Of a stretch of DNA of 64,000 nucleotides, positions 23,006-35,998 are shown piece by piece. The notes beneath the pieces are model-generated. The model worked only from the letters and a program-made list of their open reading frames with translations, had not been told where the DNA came from and did not search any database. Location of the stretch: positions 77,934,001 through 77,998,000 of the forward strand of contig OZ231126.1 of assembly GCA_965153355.1 (NCBI GenBank), given 5' to 3'. The position numbers and the translations under genes were made by a program. The DNA comes from Flaccisagitta enflata (taxonomy: Eukaryota > Chaetognatha > Sagittoidea > Aphragmophora). Numbering within the stretch: position 1 is the first letter of the stretch; each line of letters starts with the position of its first letter.

Positions 23006-24090
23006 TTTTCAGCGCCGAGAAGTGAAAGAGAATCGAACATGATGGTTTGATGGCCACAAATTATAGCCCACAATACCAGAAGCAACCAAACATTTTTTGT
23101 TGATATAATCCGGTAACGTCATAAAACAAGCGGTAAACATTGGTAAATAGTCCTTGCCCTTTTGTTTATCTTAGTTTAACAAGGCGAAGACGGAAACCGA
23201 AATACTTAACGTTATGGTAAAATATCACACTTGTCTGTATCGCCCATCTTACCCTCACCCTGCCACCCTCACCCTGCCACCAAACCTTACCCATACCATA
23301 AGAAAAAAAAAGCTTCAAAATTACAGTTGACTCGTAAAGATAACGGGTGGTCAAAAAAAAAGTGACCAAGCTAGAATTTTCTCCAATAGGTTTTAAATTT
23401 TTTTCATAAGTTAATATTTTAAAAATAAAGTATAGTATAAAAAAAAATAAATTTTTTTGATTTTTTCAAAAAATAACTATATAAATATAAAAAAGTAAAA
23501 TGTTTGTATAGATCAGTAATAATATAAATATCAGCTTATTTTAAAAAACACATACCTTAACTAGGTCATGTCTGATATAAATTCAATTAATTGTAAGTCT
23601 CCAAGCTTTGGTTAAAGAGATTTGAATAGAAAACAAAAGAATGTTTTTAAGAAGTATCTTTTATTCTATTGTATACATTTTTTTTTTCAAAGGTTTTTTT
23701 CAAGGTTTCGAGTCATCCTTAACAATGAATAGTGAATCTATAAAAAAATTTCAGTTTTTTTACAAATTTTTTTTTCAAAAAATCAAAGCGGTCCAAAATT
23801 AGATTAAGTTAATTGTAAATAGCTCCAAATGTAAAAGAAATCTACAAAAATCACAATAATAAAAAAAATTGTCCCGCACTATATCTTTATGGCAAAAAAA
23901 ATTTTTTTTTTATAAACATTTTTTTATAAAAGATACAAGTAAGCAAAAAAAACACTTTTTTTTTACCACCTGTTACACGAAAAGACAATTTCAAGAAGAA
24001 AAAGAAAACAATATTTTTTTCAATGATGATAAAATTTGAAAATGATAACAATAGTGGATGATGACAACAAAAATCTAAAAAAAGATTTCA
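23006..24090. other. AT-rich non-coding DNA
   Basis: Mostly A and T runs with stops in all frames. A short CACCCTGCCAC duplication is at 23255-23280. Nothing else supported. Confidence 0.45.
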
Positions 24091-24530
24091 TAAAATTTTC
24101 AAAAAAAATTTTCAAAAAAAATTTTTAGAAAACTTTTTTTAAAATACTGAGATAATTATTTTTTCAAAAATTTTTTTTCAAAAATTTTGAAATTCAAAAT
24201 TTTTTCAGAGCAATTTTCATGTAATTTTTTAAAGAAATTTTCAAAAAAAAATTTTCAAAAAAAAATTTCAAAAAAAATTTTTCAAAACATTTTTCAAAAC
24301 ATTTTTCAAAACATTTTTTTGAAAAAATTTTGAACGACTTTTTAAAAAATTTTTTAAAACAAATTTTTCAAAACATTTATCAAAATATTTTCTTTCCAAA
24401 AATTAAAAAAAGATTAAAAAAAAAGATTAAAGAAAAAATTTTTTTCAAAAAATTGTTCAAAAAAATTTTTCAAAACATTTTTCAAAACATTTTTCAAAAC
24501 ATTTTTCAAAACTTTTTCAAACAATTTTAA
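24090..24530. repeat. Low-complexity TTTTTCAAAA array
   Basis: Many imperfect units of 10-13 bp (TTTTTCAAAAC type). The Lys/Phe-rich open frame at 24330-24530 is this repeat. Confidence 0.75.
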
Positions 24531-24536
24531 AAAAAA

Positions 24537-24985
24537 TTGAAGATGATCACAGTAGTTGAAGATGATAACGGTAGTTGAAAATAATGACAGTGGTTAAAGA
24601 TGATGACAGTAGTTGAAGATGATGACAGTAGTTGAAGATGATGACAGTAGTTGAAGATGATGACAGTAGTTGAAGATGATGACAGTAGTTGAAGATGATC
24701 ACAGTAGTTGAAGATGATAACAAAAGTTGAAGATGATGGCAAAAGTTAAAGATGATGACAGTAATTGAAGATGATGAAAGTAGTTGAAGATGATGACAGT
24801 AGTTGAAGATAATGACAGTAGTTGAAGATGATGACAGTAGTTGAAGATGATGACAGTAATTGAAAAGAATGGCATTAATTGAAGATGATGACAGTAGTTG
24901 AAGATATGATGACAGTAATTGAAGAGATGATGACAGTAGTTGAAAAAGAGGGCAGTAGTTGAAGATGATGACTGAAGTTGAAGAT
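24537..24985. repeat. 19-bp tandem array, about 23 units
   Basis: The unit is GTTGAAGATGATGACAGTA with variants (AATTGAAG, AAAGTTGAAG). Since 19 is not a multiple of 3, the open minus frames over it have a 57-nt period and are not a protein. Confidence 0.9.
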
Positions 24986-25200
24986 TAATCTTGAAATCCA
25001 TGATGGCAAACCTAAAGAAAAATAGGAATGTAATGAATGAGCAAATAAAGAAATTCATCAACTCCAATCCTCTATATGACACGTGCTACAATTCATCCTA
25101 CATAAAACTCATACAATTAATCAAAAGGAAACAGAAATTGAAAAAAATCCGGAAATGATTTGGACATTTATATAGTGTATAAATCGCCTAAGTATATAAA

Positions 25201-25535
25201 TCGCCTAAGTCCGATTAACATATTACTACATTAATAAGCTAATATCTTATAAACCAGACTTCAGATTTTATTTGAATTTTGCAGGGGCTGTTCAATTGAT
25301 ATCCTTTACTTGTATACCAAATTGAAAAAAAATTCACATACCTTTACTACCCTTGGCCTATGTAAACTGCTTAAGTCCTAGTAACATATTACTACATAAA
25401 TAAGCTAATATCTCATAAACCAGACTTCAGATTTAATTCGAAATTTGCAGGGGTTGTTCATTTAGTACCCTTTACTTTAATACCAAATTTAAAAAAATCA
25501 TAAACTTTTACTACCCTCTACCTATGTGATGTGTG
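25201..25535. repeat. Two-copy tandem duplication, about 172 bp
   Basis: Both copies share AACATATTACTACAT, AAACCAGACTTCAGATTTA, TTGCAGGGG and CTTTTACTACCCT-like ends. A third degenerate piece (ATAGTGTAAACC region) follows at about 25620. Confidence 0.75.
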
Positions 25536-25795
25536 CAACAATTCATCCTATATAAAACTCATACAATTGTCCAAATGAGAAACATTAAACTTTAAAGAAA
25601 ATCTGAAAAAATACGGACATTTATATAGTGTAAACCACGAAGTCCCGGCTAAATATTTCTGCAAAAATAATATGCAAAGGGTAGTAAAAGCTTATGAATT
25701 TTTTTTGAAAATTGGTACACAAGCTCCTACAACACTAACAAAGTTTCCTATAATTCTGAAGTTTGGTTCAAAAGATATGAGAGGGTTTTAAACCC

Positions 25796-25855
<60 letters not shown>
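25796..25855. repeat. (CAGA)n microsatellite
   Basis: About 14 ACAG units. A related interrupted CAGA/CAAA tract is at 26284-26446. Confidence 0.9.
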
Positions 25856-25856
<1 letters not shown>

Positions 25857-26283
25857 GGAACAGACTACATATCACTGCTACTTCATAGTCACCGACGAAA
25901 ACGGTTCGTCGGGGACAAAAACTAATTCCTACACTAACCCCAACCCCAAAACCTTCCGGCTGAGTTCTCGAGATCAAAAAGAAAAAAACAAAAAAACTAG
26001 AAACAAAAGGCTAAATACCAAAATTCGACCGAAACAAAACAAGCCAAATAGGTCCAACAGAAACTTCACAATACCATGATTGAATCATAACATATCACTT
26101 TCGTTTTATGCGTGTTCGTTTGAACGTGATTCAACTTTCGCAGAGACTACGATATAAATACACTCTCTACCAAAAAGAAATAGTAGTAATAAAAAAAGAA
26201 CACCATCGGCTTACCATAGAATCAACACGGAGAGATTGGAGACCAATTTTGACCAGTCAATTAACGACAATCATGAGTAAAGG

Positions 26284-26334
26284 AGACAGACGGACAGACG
26301 GACAAACAGACAGACAGTCAAACAGACAGACAGT

Positions 26335-26399
<65 letters not shown>

Positions 26400-26410
26400 T
26401 GACAGACAGT

Positions 26411-26446
<36 letters not shown>
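26284..26446. repeat. Interrupted (CAGA)n tract
   Basis: CAGA units broken by GTCAAACAG and CAAACTGA. The open plus frame 26108-26512 crosses it and has no other signature. Confidence 0.85.
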
Positions 26447-26663
26447 TTGACTAGTCTATCGATGACAATCATGAGGGAAGGAGACTGGACCAGAGAACAA
26501 ATTACAAGTTAAGCTCTGGAGAGGATAGAAGACACGAAGATGGACCGAATTCCAGCTGATAAATGAGATGTTTGGAAGGGTCGGGGTACTCGGGGTAGCT
26601 CCGAAGGAAGCTGTGTAGACAAGGAACGAGGATGGAAAAAAATATCATCGGATCAAATGAAAG

Positions 26664-27150
26664 AACATGGCTGTATACTAGGGTGACTTAAAATATGGTC
26701 AAATCCGAATCTCGTCTTCCTTGCGGGAGAAATGTGACCATTTCCATCATAGATGGTAACTCTAAAATCTGGAGATAATCAGACAAAGTTTACTCATGGC
26801 CGCAACCCCACTCCATTCCCATTATAAAAAATAGGAAGCTGCAGAGACCAAAATCCTTCCTGTACATTTCCTATGGGAAATGAGGGGGGGGGTTGCGGCC
26901 CTGAGTAAACTTCATTTGATTGCTACCAGATTTTAGGGTCATCATCTGTGATGGAAATGGTTTCATTTCTCCCGCGAGGGGGACCAGATTCAAATATGAC
27001 CATATTTTCATTCACCCTACTGTATACTTGAGGCCCCAGTCGCAGATGGGTGGGGAGGGTCAGTGTATCAAAAACCGCTCACATTTTGACGAGGTTACTG
27101 ACCGACGAACCGACACAGCAAGTTCTAGAGTAGCGTGTCCGCGACTAGAA
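26664..27150 (+). mobile_element. HINE-like family A element split by a MITE
   Basis: The left 15 bp AACATGGCTGTATAC match the family start (AACAAGGCCGGATAC). After the nested MITE the element resumes with CCCAGTCGCAGATGGG, a GACC tract and the end GTAGCGTGTCCGCGACTAG. Confidence 0.7.
26679..27019. mobile_element. hAT-like MITE, perfect 8-bp target duplication
   Basis: The ends are TAGGGTGACTTAAAATATGG and its inverse (about 95 bp of inverted similarity, including CATTTCTCCCGCGAGG). Identical CTGTATAC flanks lie at 26671-26678 and 27020-27027. TAGGG fits the YARNG terminus. Confidence 0.88.
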
Positions 27151-27471
27151 ATGAGGGGGTGGAGTAAATCCGGAGAAAGCTGTAGGGAGGGAAAGATGAG
27201 GCAGAACTCAATCAGTTTATTGAATGTCAAGAAGCCATAAACCTCATTGAATCATTTGGTCCCCATAGCCTAGCGATCTATTATGAATCACAAAGGGGAA
27301 AAATCGATTGACGTCGCTTTTAATCATTTAAAGGTTGGCTTCCAATTCTAATCGGAAACTCACATGAAATTTTGTCGAAATAGTCTTATTAAAGCACTTA
27401 AAAAGTAGATGCCCGCAAATTTCAACCGATGGTAGAAGGCGGAGGAAGAGTAGAGAGGAAATGGGGGAAAT

Positions 27472-27475
<4 letters not shown>

Positions 27476-27527
<52 letters not shown>
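27476..27527. repeat. (GA)n microsatellite
   Basis: About 25 units. Minus-strand LS-repeat frames over it are artefacts. Confidence 0.95.
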
Positions 27528-27530
<3 letters not shown>

Positions 27531-27574
27531 AATACCAAAACCAGGATTTGTTTCTCTTTCTTGGCCTTGGATAA

Positions 27575-28135
27575 CCGTAGCACAAAAAAAACGAAACAAC
27601 TTGTTTTGATGATTTTTGCTAAAGTGAGGACTCTAACTATTAAAAAATCATGACCGTTTGAAAGCTCTGCAAACGATCTTGGAAATGTGATGTTGCTGGT
27701 CATTCTAGCTTAATTTGTTTAGAAATGGCATAAGAATGAATGAAAACATTGCCCTATTCAATTTGCAGTCAGATTGTATAAAAAGGTTTTGAAGATGATG
27801 TAGATCACTTTGACAAGCTGTAACTTTTAAAAATCTTTAAAATCATCCAAGAAAGAAAGTTCAAATTATTATTTTTTCTACCTTTTTAATGAAATAACAA
27901 AGAGTAATAACTTCTACGACTTCAACTCTTACATTCATGACCACTTCTTCTTTATTGTTTTGTCATTTCTTAACAAATAAAGACAGAACAACCAGCATGG
28001 TATCATTTTAAAGATCTTTCGCAGAGCTTTCAAACAGTCATGGATTTTGCTGTTTTTCACATTAGATGAATCTGAAACTTTCAAAAACATTTTTCCTGTT
28101 TTTTTTTTTTGTGCTATGGTTATACAGTGATGTAC
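27575..28135. repeat. Inverted repeat with about 150-bp arms
   Basis: ATAACCGTAGCACAAAAAA and CATGACCGTTTGAAAGCTCT on the left are mirrored at 27970-28130. About 200 bp of AT-rich loop lies between. Probably an old foldback or MITE with lost ends. Confidence 0.6.
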
Positions 28136-28420
28136 AGTATGACACATGGAACAATGTCTGCGACAATACCCAAACTTAAAATCATGGAAGAGGGCCTTGT
28201 GAACCCTCATTGACTTATGACTTATCAATGCGCCCATCTAGTTTTCCATAAAAAACAATCTGAAAAACCTTTTCTCTGAGTCTAACCCAAGAAAAAAACT
28301 GCTTACCAAAAGTAGTTCAGGGCAAGTTATTGTTACCTGTTTAACCAAAATATTAAAGATCACCCGAGGGAAACATTGATAAGAAACCATACCCTTATTT
28401 GGTTGATCGTAATGACTTAA

Positions 28421-28948
28421 ACAGTCAGTGGAAAAACAAAATAGGTAGAGAGCTCACTCTGTTGGCTTTGATCCAACCTACTGTTATTTTACAGCAGGCT
28501 GTAAACAGCAACTGGTTGTGAAAATTACAACCGGCTGTCATCTTACAAAGTAGGCAAAAATCCAACCTAAATAGAATAGAACGTGACTAGCATATTTATA
28601 ATCCTGATGAAATTCCGTGAAGTTTGACATGTCACACTTAACACTTTTTATAAGAAATAGTCTTTTAACATTGCATTATAACTTTATTAAACATTGAAAT
28701 TTTTTTGTTTTTTTCATATTAAAGTATATGTTGTGACATATCAAACTTAAAAGAATTTGACCAGAATTATGAATTTGCAGGTCTCATTTTATTTGGTGAA
28801 AGTTGGATTTTTGCCAACTTTGTCGCATGATAGCCGGCTGAAATTTTTACAACCAGTTGTTGTTTACAGCCTGCTGTTTGATAACATTAGGTTGGATCAA
28901 AACCAACAGAGTGAGCTCTCTACCTATTTTGTTTTGTCCACTGACTGT
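28421..28948. mobile_element. TIR element with about 130-bp inverted ends
   Basis: The ends are ACAGTCAGTGGAAAAACAAA and its inverse. The arms share AGGTAGAGAGCTCACTCTGT and CAGCAGGCTGTAAAC. No open frame and no target duplication that I can defend. Confidence 0.75.
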
Positions 28949-29146
28949 AAAATCTATGGGTAATTCAAAATGATTGCAGGAATACAAGGTCAGGTTATGA
29001 CCGATAGTTGTGCCTCACTGACTGAGAATATACAAATGAACATGTTTTTATTGAACGAATGTTCCAGGTGGATGAATGATTTTATTGAATTTACTTTTTG
29101 AATAGATACATGAATGAATAAATGACTGAATGAAAATGAAAATGTT

Positions 29147-30636
29147 AAAATAATTGGAGGGATGGTTATGAAGATCCAGCTGTTGAAAAAAACAGGGAAT
29201 AGCCCGCAAAGTGCCACCAAAGAAAACGTCATATTTTAGCTTCTAGAAGAGATAATCAAATTCTGAAAAAAATTCTAAAAAGCTTTTTTAAACCGATTTT
29301 ATGAGATACAAAAAAAATGAACACAACTTCAAAACTATGTCTGTACTGTGGCATTGAAAGAAATTTTAAAGTTGGGGAGGCATGCATTTTCCTTTTTGGG
29401 GGTTTTGGAGGGGGTTCACCGATTTTGATCAAATTTCTCAACCTATTGAGCAAAACTCCAGGCTTGGGCTTGAATGAAAGGTATTTTGAAATCGATTATG
29501 AACGCTCAAAATGATTAGGCTTTAAATCTATGTATGATCATAAATTTGCCAATCAGAGGTCAAAAACTACACTTTTGCTCTAGAAATCCCTGTGAAAAAT
29601 GTGTCAATATGACAGCAATACGATGGGAAACTCACAAAACCTTTCAGATACTAAATTTTTAAGAAGATATCATCAATAAGAGACCGTTTCCAGCAGCATG
29701 GCACAATTTGTTGATAAATGACAGAAAAAAATGTGCAACTCTTTACTAATTTTTTGAGAAAAACAGTGATTTTTCTCAAAAATTGAGCATTTTTTGCTTT
29801 TTCTTGGTCGGTTATTCATTCAAAACCCAATCTGTAAATTTAATACATACAAAATTGGTGTGAAAGATCTTTCAGGAACTTTTTTCAGAATTAGATTATC
29901 ATTTCTTGAAGCAGAAATATGTCGTTTTCTTTGGTGGCACTTTGCGGGGTATTCCCTGTAATAGAAGATAAAGCTGATTGAAGATATTTGAGTTTCGAGG
30001 ATTTAAATCAGTTTCACTCCTTTTATTTTGCTGAGGTTATCAATTTCAAAAGGGAGCAATCGGGAATTGTGATTGTAGTCGAGTTGCAGGATTTTGAGAG
30101 AGAGAGAGAGAGAGATATCTTATCTCTTTTAAGTATCTATCTGAAGTTATAACTAAACATGCAGAATTGAACGTCTTTGTTTCCACAATTTATCAACGGA
30201 GAATTGCAGAGACTTAATTTCCCTTTTTTCCACAAAAGGGAGAAATAAAAGTTCAGAGGTCTTTTCTTTACGGAGAATTTAATGTAAGTGAATCATTCCA
30301 AATTTCAATTAAACAAGAAAACATAAAATAGAAAGAAAAAGTTATTACAAAAAGAAAGATTACATTTTTGTCGGCAACAATTGTTATTCTTAGGCGGCAT
30401 TGAAATAAAGACTGAATAAAGACGAAGGCCGCCAAAACTGAGAAGGCAACGTGATTCTTACGAAAAAGAGAAAATTAGAATTGACCAGTCAGAAAGGAAT
30501 GTGACTTTTAAAAGGGAGAAAGAATACGTTGAGATTACTGACGAAGGACAAATTCTTAATACAGTATGAATTATCAAAAGTGCTTTTACAAAGATACAGT
30601 TTCTTTTCTCTAAATTGCTAATTGCGTTTTTTATAT
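29147..30636 (-). repeat. 3' LTR of the BEL element, with nested element
   Basis: About 724 bp of LTR once the 766-bp insertion (29193-29958) is removed. It aligns with 38988-40045 from AAAATAA to GTTTTTTATAT, through GAGTTTCGAGGATTTAAATC and GGTCTTTTCTTTACGGAG. A short (GA)n at 30098-30114 is longer in the other LTR. In element orientation it begins ATATAAAAAAC and ends TTATTTT, without TG...CA. Confidence 0.88.
29193..29958. mobile_element. TIR element nested in the 3' LTR
   Basis: Its ends are CAGGGAATAGCCCGCAAAGT and the inverse, with about 90 bp of inverted similarity, the first 36 bp nearly perfect. The other LTR lacks it and gives the empty site. No transposase frame, and the flanking duplication is unclear (TA on the right only). 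Confidence 0.8.
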
Positions 30637-30745
30637 TCGGCCCCGAAAAACCGATATGAGGTTTTTTCAAAAAAGATACAAAAATACAACAATTGATTCA
30701 ACAATTGATTGACGTTGATCTAAAAACAAAAGTTAGACATCACAG

Positions 30746-32302
30746 TTAATCTTCCCATCCTTTGAGTAAGACCAAATTCTGTATTGGTCTCTTGATTGTT
30801 TTTCCTTTGTTATCTTGAAGTGTGAAAGAACGAACATGTCCATCACGACCTACATGAGTTTCCTTAACCCTAGCTAAGGGCCAAAGATGACGTTTGAGAT
30901 TTTCTTTCTTGAGAAGAACGAGAGATCCAGGAGTGATGTTTTTCGATCCTTGATGCTACTTTTGACGTGGTTGAAGGGTGGGTACGTACTCGTTTACCCA
31001 TCGTTTCGTCCAATTCTCCTGAAGACTTTTGAGATACTTCAGTCTTGCAGAGAATGCCCTTTTGGACGGAGGAATGTCCTGCCATGGGTCCGTCGGTTGT
31101 TGAAGAGGTCTGCCGATTAGCATCTCGGCAGGAGTAAGCGGAACTTGATCCGGGTCATCCACTATCGATGTAAGTGGACGTGAGTTGATTTGCTCCTCAA
31201 TTCGAATGATTAGCGTTGCAAGTTCTTTGTCCGTGATGAGAGATTGTCCTAAAACATTCTTCATAGGAGTTTTGATGCTTCTCACAAGGCGTTCCCAGAA
31301 GCCTCCCCACCAAGGAGCAGCTGGTGGATTGAATTGCCATATTACGTCAGGCAATTCCTTTGCTGCCTTTTTGAACGTTGAAGCATTGTCACTGTAGATG
31401 TTGAGAAGTTTTCCTCGTCGACAGGAAAAACGCGTGAATGCCATCAAAATTCTTCAGTGGACTGATCATTTACAATCTCCAAATGTACACCACGGGATGA
31501 TGCACAAGTAAAGAGGTAAATCCAACGCTTCTCCGCTTGAGAAGTTGAATCTCTCCTTGGTTTGATGAGAAGAGGTCCAGTGTAATCAAGTCCGACACGA
31601 GAGAAAGGTGGCAACGCCGTTTTTCTGAAATCTGGTAAATCAGCCATCATTTGTTGACACATTGGCTTGTTGATCCGTTTGCATGTTATGCAAGATTGTG
31701 TTTCGGCCTTCACGGTTGTCATTCCTTTGATGACCCAATATTTTTGACGCAAAATTGCCAACGTCTGGTTTGATCGCGTATGAAGATTTGAGATGTGAAC
31801 ATTTCTGATGAGAAGTCAGGTGAGATGGGATTTGTTTGGAAGAATGATGATGTTTTTGTTCACTCTTCCACTCATTTTAATCAAACCATCTTCCAAGATT
31901 GGATTGAATTGGATCAATCGAGAGTTTTGTGGAATGGCACGATTCTTCTGAAGGCATTCATATTCTTCAGAAAAGAAGGTTTTTTGCTCTTGGCTGATGA
32001 GCTTTGCTAATGCCCTTTTTCACTGTTGAGCAATCGAGTTATTCGCCCTCGCCCCCAAAGGGCTACAAAAGCGAATCACGTACATCATGATCCGCACCAG
32101 TTTTTCCAAAGAGCTGTAACATTCTAAAGTGATGACAGGTTCACGAACCTGTGTGATATTGACAGCCACTTTCCTTTTTTCAATATCTGGCTCTTCCATC
32201 ACAGGCTGATTTGGCCAATCACCTGTTTTGATGAAATCAGGGCCCTCAATCCAGAGCTTGGATTGTGTTTCATCCAAAGGCCAAATTCCCCTGGATGGGA
32301 TA
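30746..32302 (-). pseudogene. BEL pol, 3' part: integrase and C-terminal domain
   Basis: The frame resumes right after the nested hAT-like element, completing the post-RNase H linker (SKLWIEGPDFI). It runs through the zinc-binding HISNLH...CITC motif and the integrase core: GLDYTGPL with the first Asp, IYSDNASTFK with the second, PWWGGFWERLVRSIK with the Glu. It ends in the DUF5641-type domain (PGSLVLLKKENLKRHLWPLA) with TAA at 30746-30748. In-frame TGA codons at 32020 and 31816 and TAG at 30956 interrupt it, and a one-base deletion near 31447 shifts the frame. The core residues are intact, so decay followed insertion. It would have inserted cDNA into the genome. Confidence 0.92.
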
Positions 32303-32310
32303 TCTGCCAG

Positions 32311-34005
<1,695 letters not shown>

Positions 34006-34013
34006 TCTGCAGG

Positions 34014-35998
34014 GTTATCGTCTCCAGGTACCCACATGCATTTAACGACATGACTGCCGCATGTCCGTTGGATTTCCGCAATCCTGTTCCCAACGAAGGG
34101 TTTGTAGCGTGCTGAAGAAGATTCGATCCACCCAATCGCGATAGTAGAATCTGTCCACAAGAAAGTCTCTATCCCAGATTTGAAAACTTCCTTGTGGAGA
34201 AAGGCAAGTAAGCGTGAGCCTAACACTGCTCCCAGCAACTCCATTCTGGGGAGTGAGACAACTTTGATGGGCTTAACTCTTGTATTGGACATGAGAAAGC
34301 AAGAGCCTCTCTCAGAAAATGCATATGCAACAGCGGCATATGCTGATTCACTGACATCTACAAAGATGTGAAGAACAGTAGGGTTGCCAAAAAACCGAAG
34401 AATTTCAAAGTCAACAACAGTTGCTTTTCTGAATTCCTCCACTTCACCCTTCAACTCATCAGATAGAAGCTGGTCCCAATCAGAACCTCGTTGCCATATT
34501 TTCTGCATTATCATCTTCCCTTTGCAGATAAGAGGGCTTCTCCCACTAATAGGATCCCAGAAGGAGGCAATTTTTTGCAAAAATTCTCTCTTGGTGGTTG
34601 TAGTTTTGTCCCACTCTTTGTTGGGGATGCGGAGAGAGTCATGATTTGTATTCCACTGCAAGCCGAGAACTGCAGCTTCTTCACTATCATCAGTCCCTTC
34701 AATCATGCTCAATAATTCCTTGTTGTTGCTATTGATTTTGTGCACTTTCGTGTGCATAGACCCAAAAAAGCCTTTGATTTGAGAGAGAATATCAACACCA
34801 TCATCAACTGAATCGCACCCTCCAGGTACGTTGTCCATGTAGAGCTCATCTTGGACAAATTCACAAGCTTTTGGGAATTTTTGTTGGATGTCATCACGCT
34901 GAGCGTGGTATTCACAAGTCGCCATGGACAGGAATGGAGATGAAGACTCACCAAACATAACACAAGTTTGGCGAGCTATCCCCTTGGATGTGATTATTCG
35001 ATGAAGGCCTTGTTGTTCAACTGGTAACTTTATCTGCCAAAACATCTTTTTGAAATCAGACACGAATGCAATTTTTCGTGAACGAAAGCGTAGAATTGAT
35101 CCAACGATATCTGGCAATAAATTCGGCCCAACATTTTGAGCGCTGTTCAGGAAATGCCAAATTTACCCTTGAATGAGGCATTTTTCACAATCCTCACGGG
35201 TGTTGTTGGATGGCCTGGCCTAAGCACCAAGTGCCAAGGTAGGTAGTGGACACCTCCAGCTGGAGTGTCAGCATCAGAGACCAGTTCTAGAACACCAAGA
35301 TCAAACTGTTCATCAAAAATCTTTTGAACAGTAGCTCTTTTTTCTGGGTCAGTCTTCAGAATAGCTTGCTGTTCCCAATACAGAGCTTTTGTTGGTACAA
35401 AGTTGTCCGACAACTTCTTCACCTCTTCCTTGTAAGGAATTTTGACCGTGTACTGCTGGTTCACATCATCATAAGTGATGGTCTTCTTGAACTCTTCGTG
35501 TACCTTTTCATCAACAAGATTTTTGATTTTGGAGTTTGGATTTGGGCATTCTTCCAATTTCCAAAATTTTTCCAAGACATTTTCCAATGCCACAACCTGT
35601 GTCAGGTTTGTTGATGTAAAGTGTGATGCATTCTGTCTTATACTACCTAATAAGACCCAACCAAACAAAGTTTGGACTGCACATGGCTCTCCTGGGTTAC
35701 CAACTCTCTTGTTTCCAGTCTGTATGTGATCAGCATAATCGTTACTAATTAGCAACTCAATTTCAGTTGCATCACGTGGATAATCATCTGCAAACTGAAT
35801 GTCCACCAAATGAGGATATTCTGTGCAAGGATCAAGTTTGATTGCATCCATATCAACTGTGAGCTTCTCTGACAAAGAGACTACCGCTTCCATCTCACAG
35901 TAACGGCTGTCTTTGGTGCAAAGACTGATCTTGACCACATCGTAAAGTTCAGGTGCACAGTGTTCACCTGAAAATGCTGTTGCAACAGCAAGCAGCAC
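34014..35998 (-). pseudogene. BEL pol, 5' part: protease C-end, RT and RNase H
   Basis: The first segment (35147-35998) covers the DUF1758-type end of the protease region (IELLISNDY, FGWVLLGS) and the RT start (LPWHLVLRPGHPTTPVRIVK). A one-base deletion at about 35146 shifts to the second segment (34014-35117): VSDFKKMFWQIKL, the active site YMDN (normally two Asp), the A17-type domain, then RNase H with FVDVSESAYAAV, PRMELLGA, WTDSTIAIGW and VPGDDNPAD. The hAT-like insert cuts it there. YMDN means that even the RT domain alone would be inactive. A TGA (35999-36001) separates it from gag-protease upstream. Confidence 0.92.

Noticed and set aside
27935-28237. 100-codon minus frame with several Cys/His
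   Set aside because: Lies across one arm of an inverted repeat; the mirrored arm has no matching open frame, so zinc-finger-like spacing is likely chance.
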